From Gelatoporia subvermispora B (lineage: Eukaryota > Basidiomycota > Agaricomycetes > Polyporales > Gelatoporiaceae), in contig KB445802.1 in NCBI GenBank assembly GCA_000320605.2, forward strand, positions 186,001 to 250,000: 64,000 bases of DNA. The letters run 5' to 3'. Numbering within the stretch: the stretch's first letter is position 1; every line of letters begins with the position of its first letter. Positions 24,286 through 33,246 of this stretch are shown here, in pieces. A program made the translations under genes and the position numbers. The notes beneath the pieces are model-generated. The model had not been told where the DNA came from, made no database searches, and was given only the letters and a program-made list of their open reading frames with translations.

Positions 24286-24628
24286 TTTTCGCGGCGCGCT
24301 CTCAAGACACGGCCGCATACTGGACAATGTCGCAGAAGTGTTGCGCCGCTGCCATATTTTCAGCCCATATATGGTCATCCGCGCCCTGAGACGCGATCGG
24401 CGTCGGGAGGGCGGGGATGTCGAATGCGGAAGGCGGGCAATGTCGACGATCGGCGGCGCGGTCCAGGTCGTGCCTTGAAGTTGTGCACAGCATGATCGGC
24501 GAGAAGATGGTTCAGACCAATCAGCGGGACGCGGAAGCTGATTGGTGACCTCGGCGTTGCAGTCAGTCCACTGTCCGCGAGGATTAGCCTGGACTGCGGT
24601 TTCAGGACCTCGTGCGGGTGTGTGGAGG

Positions 24629-25250
24629 GTTGGCGGGCTGGTTGGGAACCGGGCTATAGATAGTTTCCGGATGCAGAATGCTGTGCTGCGATGTCGATTT
24701 TTTTGCGGAGGCATACAGGGGTGGCATCCGTGGTGTGTTCTAGGCCGCAATATGTGAGCTGATGAAGCACGGCACGTGGCAGACATAGCCGCAGCGGTCC
24801 CAGACTGCAGTTGGTAGCTTGTAAGAGCTGCACGTGATGTATGGACAACTAGTCTCAGAGCTCGATGCGGGCAGGAAGAGACTTGGTGGGATGGTTTGAA
24901 ACCGGGCCAGAGTTCCTCGCCGGATGCAGTCTCTGCGGTGCGATCTAGGCGGCGCAATAAACTGTGTTGGTGTTCGGCACGTGGTAGCTGTCTAGATGGC
25001 AGTGAGGACATTTATTTCGTACGAGTCACATCGCATGTCTGGTGGCAACACAAAACGCAACACTAGAATAGAACAGAGTATGTTCCACCAGTTTTGTAAC
25101 CGGAAGGGCAGCAATGTGTTACAGAACTTCCCTATCAGTATTGAGTATAGACCCTGCAGAGGTAACCAGCGTCCAATGCGGATGAAACGAGGATTTGGCA
25201 GGATGGTTGTGATCCTAGCTAGAGATGGTCGCTAGATGCAGAAGCTACGC
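24629..25250. repeat. Three degenerate direct repeats
   Basis: A block resembling 'ttggcgggctggttgggaac' followed about 30 bp later by 'ccggatgcagaa-gct-gcgatgtc' occurs at about 24629-24700, 24880-24945 and 25191-25260. The units are roughly 250 and 310 bp apart. The copies are clearly related but diverged. I see no reading frame in them. They may be old tandem duplications of a transposon end or of the GH16 upstream region. Confidence 0.45.
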
Positions 25251-26341
25251 AGCGATGTCTTTCGAAGACATAGCATCAATTTCGGCGTTGTTTGCCTGCC
25301 GACGCGATGCAAGCAGCTGAGATACCGTATGTGGCAGCTGAGGTCGCATCGATTCCAGACAGCAGCGGGATGTTTTTCTTGTTGCACGTCAAAGGGCGAT
25401 ACACAAGTGGACACCAATGAAGAGCGGACACAGTACTGCCGTAGGAGTCAGGATCCGAACAAATTGGATTCGTCTCTGACCGTGTACAGGAACGCTGTTG
25501 GCTATCCACAAGCTGGTAATCTGTCAGACAGACGTGAATGAATGGTCCAAAATTGTCGAAAAGGTCAGTGACAGACTTACAAATGCAACCTTGAATGTTC
25601 CGTGCGGAGCGCAAGGGCTAACTAGCCGTTCGTTTGTGGATTCAAAGACGTGGGGCGAGAGCTGTGTTCTGCAATCCAGACTCCAGAGTATGTCCAATTC
25701 TTCGCCTTCATGCACTATGCCTGCTACACTTGCAGTAATCTTGACGAACGAGCGGAAATGTCAAAGACTCCCAAGCGCTCAGACTACTCGTCGGTAGCAC
25801 GTAGCCAAAATTCATGTCAAGTCGAGTTGTGACCAATCGAGCGGAAGACTCGAGCACGATGGCCACACCTCCCTGTCTGCCTGAAAAGCAGCGGCTGACG
25901 GGACGCAGGCAAGACATGTGGCGGAAGTTGGTACGTCACAGGTGACAGAAAGTGGGGGAAGTAGTCTGGGTTCACGGCCATGTTTCTGCACTGATACAAA
26001 ATCTGTTGTGGGTGTTGGAAGTTCAGGTCAGCCTCCAAAGGGGGAGTTTCTTCAAGTTCAGATCGAGATGGAGCATATCGGGCAAGCTCTCGGAGTGTGT
26101 TCGACAGTCCGGCAGTGCAAGTCCAACGAGGTTGTGGGCCCGTGGGCGCTAATTACATCTTCGTTATATCTGTACGCTATGGAATTCTATAGGGGAAAAG
26201 CATGCAAGAGGGGCACTATATGGGCGGACAATGTCGCGGCACCTGAAAGTCGTGCAGAGTTAGTCTCGTCCCCATCCGTTTGTGCTGCTCGGCGCCCTCC
26301 GGTCGGAGATCGAAAATCTCCTGCACCGAGGCAACACGAAC

Positions 26342-26403
26342 GTCTGGTGAGTTTTGGTAGGGCGGGTGTAGATAGGTCGTCATGTGACATCAACGCGTCG
26401 CGC
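26342..26403 (+). repeat. Left terminal inverted repeat
   Basis: This 62-bp block starts GTCTGGTGAGTTTTGG and ends CGCGTCGCGC. Its reverse complement matches 28832-28893 with one difference (CATCAACG against CGTCAACG). It sits 133 bp upstream of the helicase ATG. Confidence 0.85.
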
Positions 26404-26936
26404 TTGTGGCACTACCAGCACCCCACCGCGCACCGTCTCCCGAGCCATTCTCCTCGCATACATTCTGCTTTTTTATTCTCTTCTACTATTTTACTCTAGC
26501 TAGTGTCAATAAACGCTTATTTTGCACGCTTCTACTATGCCTGACAACATATCCGGCATGCCCGAGTCGACTACACCTCAAGCCAGCACACCAGTCACCT
26601 CGGCAGACCTCCCTATGTCGGACTCATCAGAAACGCAAGGAATACCACCTCAAACGGCGTCCCACAGTGATCAGGACACTATTCTTGAGGACGCTGAGGC
26701 TGCGCAATTTGATCCGCGCTCAGAGGCAACCTACAGTGTGTTTCGCGCAAAGCGCCGTGCCGCAATGAAATCACGCAAGTATTGCTCTGAGGAAACCCGC
26801 CAGCGTATGGCAGACGGCTTCCGTGACGAATGCGATGGCAAAGAGCCATATACTTGGCAGCTTGACGCTGCAGAGGCTGTTCTTCTCGGACTTGACTGCC
26901 TGGTTGTCGCGGGCACCGGTGCGGGTAAGACGTACC

Positions 26937-27182
26937 TGTTGGAACAAGCCGTCGCGCGAGGTGTTCCGGGGTGATGTAGTGAGCCCGCGTTGCAAACGCG
27001 CGCCGTACGTTGACGAGCACGAGGTGTCTAAATACACAGAACGCCACTAATTAAGGTAACTCTAGCTACCAGGCACGGATGAACGCGAGCGCGTAAGCTT
27101 GCACCCGCCGTTCCCGCCGCGCTCAGTTCCGTCACGCCGCCGTACCACCCGAATCGTCCGACTCCAATTCCAAGTTCCAACA
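26937..27182 (-). repeat. 3' LTR of the gag-only element
   Basis: 246 bp, TG...CA ends with the inner inverted ends TGTTGGAAC/GTTCCAACA. By eye it is identical to the 5' LTR at 28256-28501. Preceded by the target duplication GTACC at 26932. Confidence 0.92.
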
Positions 27183-27245
27183 CACCCCCACAAGCTCAGC
27201 GCGAGCACATGTTCGAGCGAGAGAAAAAGGTCCGCACCCCCATAG

Positions 27246-28124
27246 TCACCAAGCTCCGGCTACGGGTCCAAAGGTCGTTGCGAGTATTGCCGAATGACCC
27301 CCCGCAGCCTCCGCCTCCTTCGTCTTCGCCTTCTCTGTCTCCCACTTCGCCTTCTCCGGGCACTCGGACTTGAAGTGGCCGAAATCATCGCAGAAATAGC
27401 ACTGCACCGCTGACCGGTCGATAAGGCGCCCTTTCGGCATCTCCCCCCTTATAAGCGCCTTCGTAGTAGCTGCAGCAACGCCGGGGTCGCGGGAACGAGA
27501 GTGGGACTGAGGGGCACCCGATGACGACTGTCGGATTTCTTCATTGAGAAGACGTGAGATGACGTGTTCAAGTGTGAGCTGCTCGGTCGGAGTCGAGTCG
27601 AGCGCGATGATGACCGTGTCGTATGATGGTGGCAAGCCCATCGTAACCGCGAGAATCTGGTCCTGCTCGCTCACCACGATATCTGCCTCCCCCATCCGGA
27701 AGGCCATGCTCCTTATGTTGCCTATCCAGGCCTGCATCGTCTGATCCGACCGCTTCTTGGCTGTAAGAAAGTGTCGCTTCATCGCCAGCTGCGTCGCAAA
27801 CCCGCGAGCCTTGTGGACCTCCGCGAGCGTCTGCCAGATCTCCCGTGGGTCGCGTGACCGCATGTGCGCCAGCTGACCATCTTCTGCACGCAGGATCATC
27901 TCTGCGCGCGCCTCCGCCATCTTCTGCACATCGCGTGCGTACAAAATCTTCTTCGTCTTCTCGTCTACCTTTTCCGGCTCGGTCTCCGTCGTAGCAACAG
28001 AGACTGTAATGACCCCGTCCCAGAGCTTCCGTCGGATGAGCTCGGCCTCCATCCGCATGGACCACTCTGCATAGTTGGAGTCATTAAGTCGCGGGAAGCC
28101 TCGTTCGTATGTGGTATCAGACAT
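27246..28124 (-). CDS. Gag-like polyprotein of the LTR element
   Basis: An intact 292-codon frame starting MSDTTYERGFPRLNDSNYAE. It has the Copia gag layout: the N-terminal 'N-Y-x-W'-type segment, the UBN2-like helical core (ARDPREIWQTL-like, LTAKKRSDQTMQAWIGNIRS, ILAVTMGLPPSYDTVI, LTLEHVISRLLNEE) and one CCHC zinc knuckle, CYFCDDFGHFKSEC (C-x2-C-x4-H-x4-C) at about residues 242-255. It ends about 60 bp from the 3' LTR, leaving no room for a pol frame. In the family gag forms the particle shell and binds RNA. Confidence 0.9.
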   Translation of the reverse strand: MSDTTYERGFPRLNDSNYAEWSMRMEAELIRRKLWDGVITVSVATTETEPEKVDEKTKKILYARDVQKMAEARAEMILRAEDGQLAHMRSRDPREIWQTLAEVHKARGFATQLAMKRHFLTAKKRSDQTMQAWIGNIRSMAFRMGEADIVVSEQDQILAVTMGLPPSYDTVIIALDSTPTEQLTLEHVISRLLNEEIRQSSSGAPQSHSRSRDPGVAAATTKALIRGEMPKGRLIDRSAVQCYFCDDFGHFKSECPEKAKWETEKAKTKEAEAAGGHSAILATTFGPVAGAW

Positions 28125-28255
28125 TGTATGAGTATAGAGTGGGGTATGTTGTCGTCAACAGGGGTTCTTCGATAGTTCTTCAATTTCTGCCAGATAAGAC
28201 CCAAAAAAGGGAATGTCGCGATGCGTCGAGAACAGAGGGCTATACAGCGCGTTTG

Positions 28256-28501
28256 TGTTGGAACAAGCCGTCGCGCGAGGTGTTCCGGGGTGATGTAGTG
28301 AGCCCGCGTTGCAAACGCGCGCCGTACGTTGACGAGCACGAGGTGTCTAAATACACAGAACGCCACTAATTAAGGTAACTCTAGCTACCAGGCACGGATG
28401 AACGCGAGCGCGTAAGCTTGCACCCGCCGTTCCCGCCGCGCTCAGTTCCGTCACGCCGCCGTACCACCCGAATCGTCCGACTCCAATTCCAAGTTCCAAC
28501 A
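28256..28501 (-). repeat. 5' LTR of the gag-only element
   Basis: 246-bp copy that is 5' with respect to the minus-strand gag gene. It is followed on the plus strand by the second GTACC copy at 28502-28506. Confidence 0.92.
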
Positions 28502-28831
28502 GTACCCATTCGTCATGCCCCTCCTGGCGGATTCCATCAAATCGAAGAAGGTGATAATTATATCACCTCTCAACGATCTTGAAGCAGATCAGGTGTGTCG
28601 CATATGCAACGCTTCACGCCATGTACTTGAGTTCTTCTTCCGTCACCCGAAATGTGCCTCAAGCACGAGCAGTTCTCCAAGCTCATGCGCACACCCGAAT
28701 TCATGAAGAACGTCGCTGCAATTGTTATCGACGAAGCGCACTGCATCTCGCAGATTTGAGGCTACACGAGCTTGTCTACACTGGTCGATCGTACACGGTG
28801 GAGCGCATATAATCAGCGCTTGAGGGGTTGC

Positions 28832-28893
28832 GCGCGACGCGTTGACGTCACATGACGACCTATCTACACCCGCCCTACCAAAACTCACCAGAC
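28832..28893 (-). repeat. Right terminal inverted repeat
   Basis: Reverse complement of the left repeat at 26342-26403, 61 of 62 positions by eye. It lies just after the truncated end of the helicase fragment and runs into the hairpin at 28888-28974. Confidence 0.85.
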
Positions 28894-28974
28894 ATTATAG
28901 GAGGGTGCGAGCACTGTTTTTTCGATCTCCGCTCGGCACCCTCCGTGGCGCAGCCACCCTCCTATAATGTCTGG
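28888..28974. repeat. Hairpin with perfect 20-bp arms
   Basis: The arms CCAGACATTATAGGAGGGTG and CACCCTCCTATAATGTCTGG are exact reverse complements enclosing 47 nt. An inner stem also pairs GGAGGGTGC-GAGC with GCTCGCACCCTCC around the loop containing cggagatcgaaaa. The 87-bp unit resembles a MITE or the structured end of a mobile element. Confidence 0.8.
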
Positions 28975-29882
28975 CTTGCGAGACTAGTGCAGAGTGGTCG
29001 CGACAAAAGTGGACGGGAAGGCATGTGTCGAAATGTCCATAAGCTGCCGGCTTGCCCCAGTAGCGTGGGAAATGAACACGTGGTCTCGCCGGCGCAGGTG
29101 CCTCGTATCTAGCTGCAGACTGTTCTAGTATCACGTGTGCCCGAAGCCGACACAACGTGTGAGGCGCACTTGCAGTACTGTGATCTCATCTAGACTGCGA
29201 AACTGCGTGTCCTGACCCATACCAGAATTCGATTTCTGTCTTCTGAGACAAGGCGCTTACAATGCTTACTACGTTCGGCGAGGTAACCAAGAATCCTGAA
29301 ATGACCACTGTTCGCTCTTGTCTCTCACTAAGGTGTCGCCTCTCTCGAGCCCGAATATGGCGACTCTTATCTAGGTGACGTCGCATGGTGTTGGCGCTTG
29401 CCGAAACCAGAATCCAGGATATTTCCTGTGCCGAGGTTCTTCAGTCCAGGTGCGCAACATTATTGTGTCTCAACATGTGTTCTTGGCCGATTCATGTTTC
29501 TCTAAATGACAAGTAGGGTACAGGGCGCTGTTTATCTATTGTCGGACTCCTCTAGGTGTATACCGAAGAACGAAGAGGCTGATACATCTGTCTACATTCA
29601 TATCGAAGTCGAAGCTGACTGCCGAATATCAGGGCGCTCTCGCCATGTCTACCATCATAGCCGTTTTCTACCTCGAGTCGTTGCACAGGCAACGCACAAG
29701 GAACATAACAAAAGCAGAGTTCAGATGGATGGCAGAGCTCACTTTAGGCCAGTCGAGTTGATTTGGTGTCTAAGCATAATCATAACCTGCTCAAAGGAGG
29801 TCTCACAGGTTGTGACTGTCAGACCAATCATACTCAATTCTTCTAGCATACCCCAACCCAAGCATCAACCATCTCTCCCTCT
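28975..29882. other. Gene-free accessory DNA
   Basis: About 900 bp right of the TIR element. Open frames are short and lack motifs. No repeat pairing with other parts of the window was seen. Confidence 0.4.
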
Positions 29883-30743
29883 ATGCAAATGACCTCCAAC
29901 CAGAATATCACCCTCTGCTCCGAGGAGTCTACAGAGCTGGTCCGTGTCACTCTGACCCTGCCAATGAATGTTCTGGCTCTTCGTCAAGTCTTCACTGGAC
30001 TCGTCCATGACATCTACCTTCGCAATTTTTTCACGTGTGGTTCTCCGGGCTGCCCGCCTGACCTAATGCGCATTCTCGAGCAAGTCGAGCACCCCGCGGT
30101 GGGCATCGACGAAAAGCTCGCTCGTGTGCCCCGTGAGTCAACGTCCGGTTCTCGATAACATATATCAGTTCGCGCTTTGCTAATTGAGTGTCATCACATC
30201 TGTAGAGCATCGGCCGTTCAAGTTCACTCGCGCTGCATACATGAGCGCGAGGATGATTCCATCGGACGGATACTCGCCGGGTGCTGATGGCGGCTCGTGG
30301 TGTTCTCCATTTTGTAGCTCCTCCGGGGCTGGAAAGACTGGCCATATTCACCGGGGCGCTGGCCGTCTCAGTGACTAGTCCGAATTCGATACGCCTCTCC
30401 CGTCCTTCGCGGGAGTATGGTACTCTGAACAGACGTCAATCGACTTGATCATCCCTATCGACACCCGCTCCATCACGACGCAAACACAACGCTCTAGATG
30501 TGCCGAGGACTACGGTCTTGTTCCGCTCGACGGTGGCAATCCAGTCAGCTTCGATATTCTCGGAGAGTCATCGTCGAATACCGCCCCCGTCCGCCTAGAA
30601 TTGTTACCGCCCTCGTGTTTCGGTCCAGAAGGCTCCACCTTGGATCCACAGTCGGAGCCTGGTACACAGTGGTGATGAAGAGGGTCGATGGGAGTATGCC
30701 AGCGAGCCTGGCTTGGGTGGTCATATCGAGTACAAGCCAGTGA
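29883..30743 (+). pseudogene. Frameshifted remnant of an unknown protein gene
   Basis: The frame begins at the ATG at 29883 (MQMTSNQNITLCSEE...). A GTGAGT donor near 30,133 and a TGTAG acceptor near 30,206 join it to QHRPFKFTRAAYMSA and DGYSPGADGGSWCSPF. The coherent protein then moves to another frame near 30,315 (VAPPGLERLAIFTGALAVSV, REYGTLNRRQST). It moves again near 30,443 (LIIPIDTRSITTQTQ, EDYGLVPLDGGNP, PSCFGPEGS) and once more near 30,665 (VVMKRVDGSMPASLAWVV). At least three shifts are needed to read one protein. The pieces keep a natural composition and order, so this looks like a decayed gene and not chance frames. I do not recognise the family. Confidence 0.5.
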
Positions 30744-31047
30744 GACCGCGGAACCTAGCGAGAGTTGTAGCGGATAATAGCTAATAACATAGATTTGTGC
30801 ATAAGACGTCTCTTCGCGTATCGTGTCGTACTACGGTGATTGCGCGCCCTCCCGCTCGCGCCGAAATTTGCGGCGTGGAATTGGCGGAAGACGCCGGCAA
30901 TAAAAGCGTGAAGCACGCAAGCGGAGCTCCTTCATCTCGGAATCATGTTCATGAGCCTATACAAGCATGCAGATTCTTTCGCTCTCACTCTTTCGGATTC
31001 TGATACTCCGGTCATTTCATGCAGCAGATGATTTGCGATGATCGAAT

Positions 31048-31555
31048 GAGATACAAATCATTAAGAGGGGTGCGGAAATCTAGTGCCGAACACTCACTTG
31101 TTTGCAAAGTAGACCCCCAGGTGGTACCCGGGGTCCCTGATCGCGTTTTGGAGGCGTTTTCGACGAAGTTTGATTACCCATCCTCTAGTTCTACTCCTAG
31201 GACCTCAGTTCTCTGGTATGTCGTGTCAAGACTACTTTCTGACGTACCCTGAATTTTCCGTAGAAGCACATGCAATCATCATCCTTTGAGACAACAGCGG
31301 ATGTTGGCGGAAGAGGCACTGATCTATGCTTTTATCAGCCATCACGTGAGCCAAAATATGGCCGACGCGTTGTGGTGGCCGTGTTGTGGCCTTCATTTCA
31401 GACGGCATTGCCTCGGCTTAGCTTGATTTGGAAGGAGGAGGGGGGGGGAGGGGGGGGTGTACCCCGGTCCTCGGGGTCCCCGAAATTTGGGAAGTGGGTG
31501 TCTGGCGTTCAAATTCCGCACCCCTCTTGCAAATCATTATATCTCGCCAGACATA
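31048..31555. mobile_element. Degenerate short inverted-repeat element
   Basis: The left segment around 31048-31080 (gagata...aagaggggtgcggaa) matches the reverse complement of 31515-31555. The similarity continues inward in patches: GCC-x-ACAC-x-CACTT, and ggtacccggggtccc against the reverse complement of gaccccgaggaccggggt. No coding capacity is visible between the ends. The length (~510 bp) and structure fit a decayed MITE. Confidence 0.45.
31430..31457 (+). repeat. Long G-run, possible G-quadruplex
   Basis: A purine tract (ggaaggagga, then a run of nine or more G, an A, and eight G) lies near the right end of the inverted-repeat element. It has enough G-runs to form a quadruplex. It could also be a slippage or assembly-sensitive site. 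Confidence 0.5.
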
Positions 31556-32621
31556 CCTGGTACTTGGCTTAGCTGTCAGAATATTAGACGCTGAAAGTAA
31601 GTTATGCAGGGAAGGAAGGGAAACTATCCTTAGTTGTCGCTACTCTCGTGGCAGACAACACTCGCTGTGACACAACGTATGAGGCAGACACGTGCAATAT
31701 CCGCCACAACAGCCCTTGTCGGTGCCTTGTCGTCTTGTCAGTTTGAAGTGCTTCGCGCATAGCCTCTGTTTTGCGGCCGATGCTTATTGTGCGCCGAGAC
31801 ACCAACAGCATATATCAACGCGAGGCTGCGTGCTCAGGTCGATGGTCATTATGCAGAGGCGGCAACGACACCACCGATTTGCAGCGACCCGGAAATTACA
31901 CGAACCTTGGTAGTTAGTCATCAACAGAGAGGTACTTCTCATGATGAGCATGGAGCTTCCAAGTAACGACTCCATGCTTTTGTTCCTGCAGTATGACAAG
32001 TACTGTATCTGCGGCCACAGCCCCCATACTACTATGTTTCCGGAAGTGGCAGGAGGACAAAAGAGCGTCGTGTTCCTGATGAGTCGTCCGCTGACTTTGG
32101 GAAGAAGAGGGCAAGTCTTCAAGTATCGTCAGGGGAGGGCACTCGACATTATAGTATATGGTCTGCGAGATTCTACGAGCATTTGATTGAGCCTGTGAAC
32201 CCGAAAAAAAAGGTAGAAGTTGTTGCCGAAAGCATCGGAACGAGATCTATTCTCGAAAGAGCCGCTGGGATGCTTCGCAGGCAGCCGATCACTGGATCCA
32301 GCAGCACTCCCACGTCGCCTGTATTTCGAAAGGCTTGACTGTGCAGCAATAGAATACGCCGACATATGATAACCTATAGCTTATGTGATACCTTGTGCTT
32401 TGATGGTGCGTTTCTCAGGCCGTATTGTTGCGCATCCGCTCGAAGTTGAAATTTCTGCGTTACTTGCGTTACTGAGATTTGAGCGTGTGTATTGTGAAAT
32501 GCAGTTGTTGATTATTAGTTTTGCGATGTCAGTCGCGTGATAGTAATACTGTAGAAAGGCATGCTCATGGACCGGCTACGTATCGATGCTTCAAGGAGCT
32601 ACGTTTCGTGCATCCACACAT

Positions 32622-33159
32622 TCAGTTCGCTATTTTAATCACGACGTCGGCTACGTTGAATGTGGGAACCTTGACCGCCTGACAGAAATGACAAGTCAAT
32701 ATCTAGTATTGCGTCTCTCTTCATGAAGTACTGACCCCGACAGCCTGCATCTGAACGACGCTCAGCACGCTCGGACCGGTACTGCCCGGGAAGGTGAGGT
32801 TGAAGCGCTCCTGGAGGCCCGCTTCTGGGTCCGAGGGGTCATGCTGGGGGTTGAACGGGCCGTTGTACAGGATAGTGCCCATGCCATCCTGCGAAGGATC
32901 GTAGTTCGCGCAGGAGCCGCTGAAGCAGGTTGCGAGGCCTATCGCGATGCCTAGTTGAACATCGTCGGAGAGCGATTCCTAAAAGCAACGTGAGATTACT
33001 GTGAACGAGCAACAGCCGCTGCGAACGTACGTCCTGGTGGATCTGGATGGTGACGGTAGAACCTGGTGCGATGGTCGCGTTAGGTTGCGGGATGAGGAAC
33101 GATGCGGTCTGCGCGGTGGCGCCGATGGCGAGTGCTGCAAGAACGAAGAAGGCTTTCAT
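32622..33159 (-). CDS. Small secreted protein, paralogue B
   Basis: Exons 33159-33031, 32978-32736 and 32678-32622 give 142 residues. A signal peptide (MKAFFVLAALAIGATA) precedes QTASFLIPQPNATIAPGSTV. Shared landmarks with paralogue A are LGIAIGLATC, an ILYNGPFNPQ motif (here TILYNGPFNPQH), NLTFPGSTGPS and the terminal NVADVVIKIAN-stop. The exon lengths of 43, 81 and 19 codons match A's 43, 77 and 19, and the intron phases are the same (all phase 0). The donors are GTACGT and GTCAGT. The function is unknown. Both copies are on the minus strand and lie about 12.7 kb apart. Confidence 0.85.
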
Positions 33160-33238
33160 TTGATTGCTTGTAAATTTACGAGTGTGGATGAGTTTTAAGG
33201 CAATGCTTTGACTTGGATTTGTCCGACTATGCATCCCT

Positions 33239-33246
33239 TATTTATA
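33239..33246 (-). promoter_or_regulatory. TATA box of secreted paralogue B
   Basis: TATAAATA on the minus strand, 80 bp upstream of the ATG at 33159. The spacing matches that of paralogue A (79 bp). Confidence 0.7.

Larger units (their letters stand above)
24168..26257. other. GH16 upstream region and gene-free accessory DNA
   Basis: About 2 kb with no supportable gene. The 316-codon minus-strand frame at 24061-25011 overlaps the GH16 start and has no domain. The stretch holds a probable TATA box of the GH16 gene and three degraded copies of a repeat (listed separately). Its irregular base composition and lack of coding signal suggest decayed mobile DNA. Confidence 0.4.
26937..28501 (-). mobile_element. 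Non-autonomous gag-only LTR retrotransposon (Copia-like)
   Basis: Two 246-bp LTRs, 26937-27182 and 28256-28501, look identical base for base and carry the ends TGTTGGAAC and GTTCCAACA. A 5-bp target duplication GTACC flanks the element (26932-26936 and 28502-28506). The internal 1,073 bp carry one intact gag-like frame on the minus strand and nothing resembling protease, integrase or reverse transcriptase. A polypurine tract (GTGGGGGTG, minus strand, 27191-27183) borders the 3' LTR. The element therefore needs enzymes in trans. Identical LTRs and an intact target duplication indicate a recent insertion. I could not identify the primer binding site. Confidence 0.92.
26537..28760 (+). pseudogene. 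RecQ-like helicase fragment, split by an LTR element and truncated
   Basis: The frame starts with ATG at 26537 (MPDNISGMPESTT...) after a long T-rich leader. It codes for an acidic Ser/Pro-rich N-terminus and then EEPYTWQ-like and LGLDCLVVAGTGAGKT, the Q-motif region and Walker A of a RecQ-like SF2 helicase. It is interrupted after 26936 by the LTR element. Skipping that element and one GTACC copy continues the same frame at 28507 (PFVMPLLADSIKSKK, VIIISPLNDLEADQ). After a GTGTGT donor at about 28592 the next family-like segment is CLKHEQFSKLMRTPEFMKN and VAAIVIDEAHCISQ, motif II with the DEAH box. A TGA follows at once. The segment around motif Ia and everything after motif II, including the second RecA lobe, are missing. 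The gene is therefore dead both by insertion and by deletion. Confidence 0.8.
26258..28974. mobile_element. TIR- and hairpin-bounded element carrying a RecQ-like helicase relic
   Basis: Terminal inverted repeats of 62 bp lie at 26342-26403 and 28832-28893, differing at one position. Outside each repeat lies an imperfect hairpin with a shared loop sequence (cggagatcgaaaa), at the same distance of 26 bp from the common TCTGG. On the right the outer arms are a perfect 20-bp inverted repeat (28888-28907 and 28955-28974). On the left the arm sequence differs but is still self-complementary (about 26277-26345). The internal DNA codes for the start of a RecQ-like helicase on the plus strand and was later hit by an LTR element. 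No transposase is recognisable. The outer limits and the target duplication are not established. Confidence 0.6.
30744..32621. other. Gene-free accessory DNA with inverted-repeat element
   Basis: About 1.9 kb without a supportable gene. It contains the degenerate inverted-repeat element at 31048-31555 and its G-run (listed separately). Open frames such as 31784-32122 are short and motif-free. Confidence 0.4.

Noticed and set aside
24061..25011. 316-codon minus-strand open frame
   Set aside because: It overlaps the GH16 first exon and its promoter in another frame, has no domain, and its composition (Arg/Ser/His-rich) is typical of a chance frame in GC-rich DNA.
26937..28501. Reading the LTR element as a full Copia element
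   Set aside because: The internal 1,073 bp hold only gag. No integrase or reverse transcriptase motif is found on either strand.
31505..31535. tRNA-like T-arm sequence (gcgttcaaattccgc)
   Set aside because: No matching acceptor stem, D-arm or anticodon arm upstream; it lies in the inverted repeat of a decayed element.
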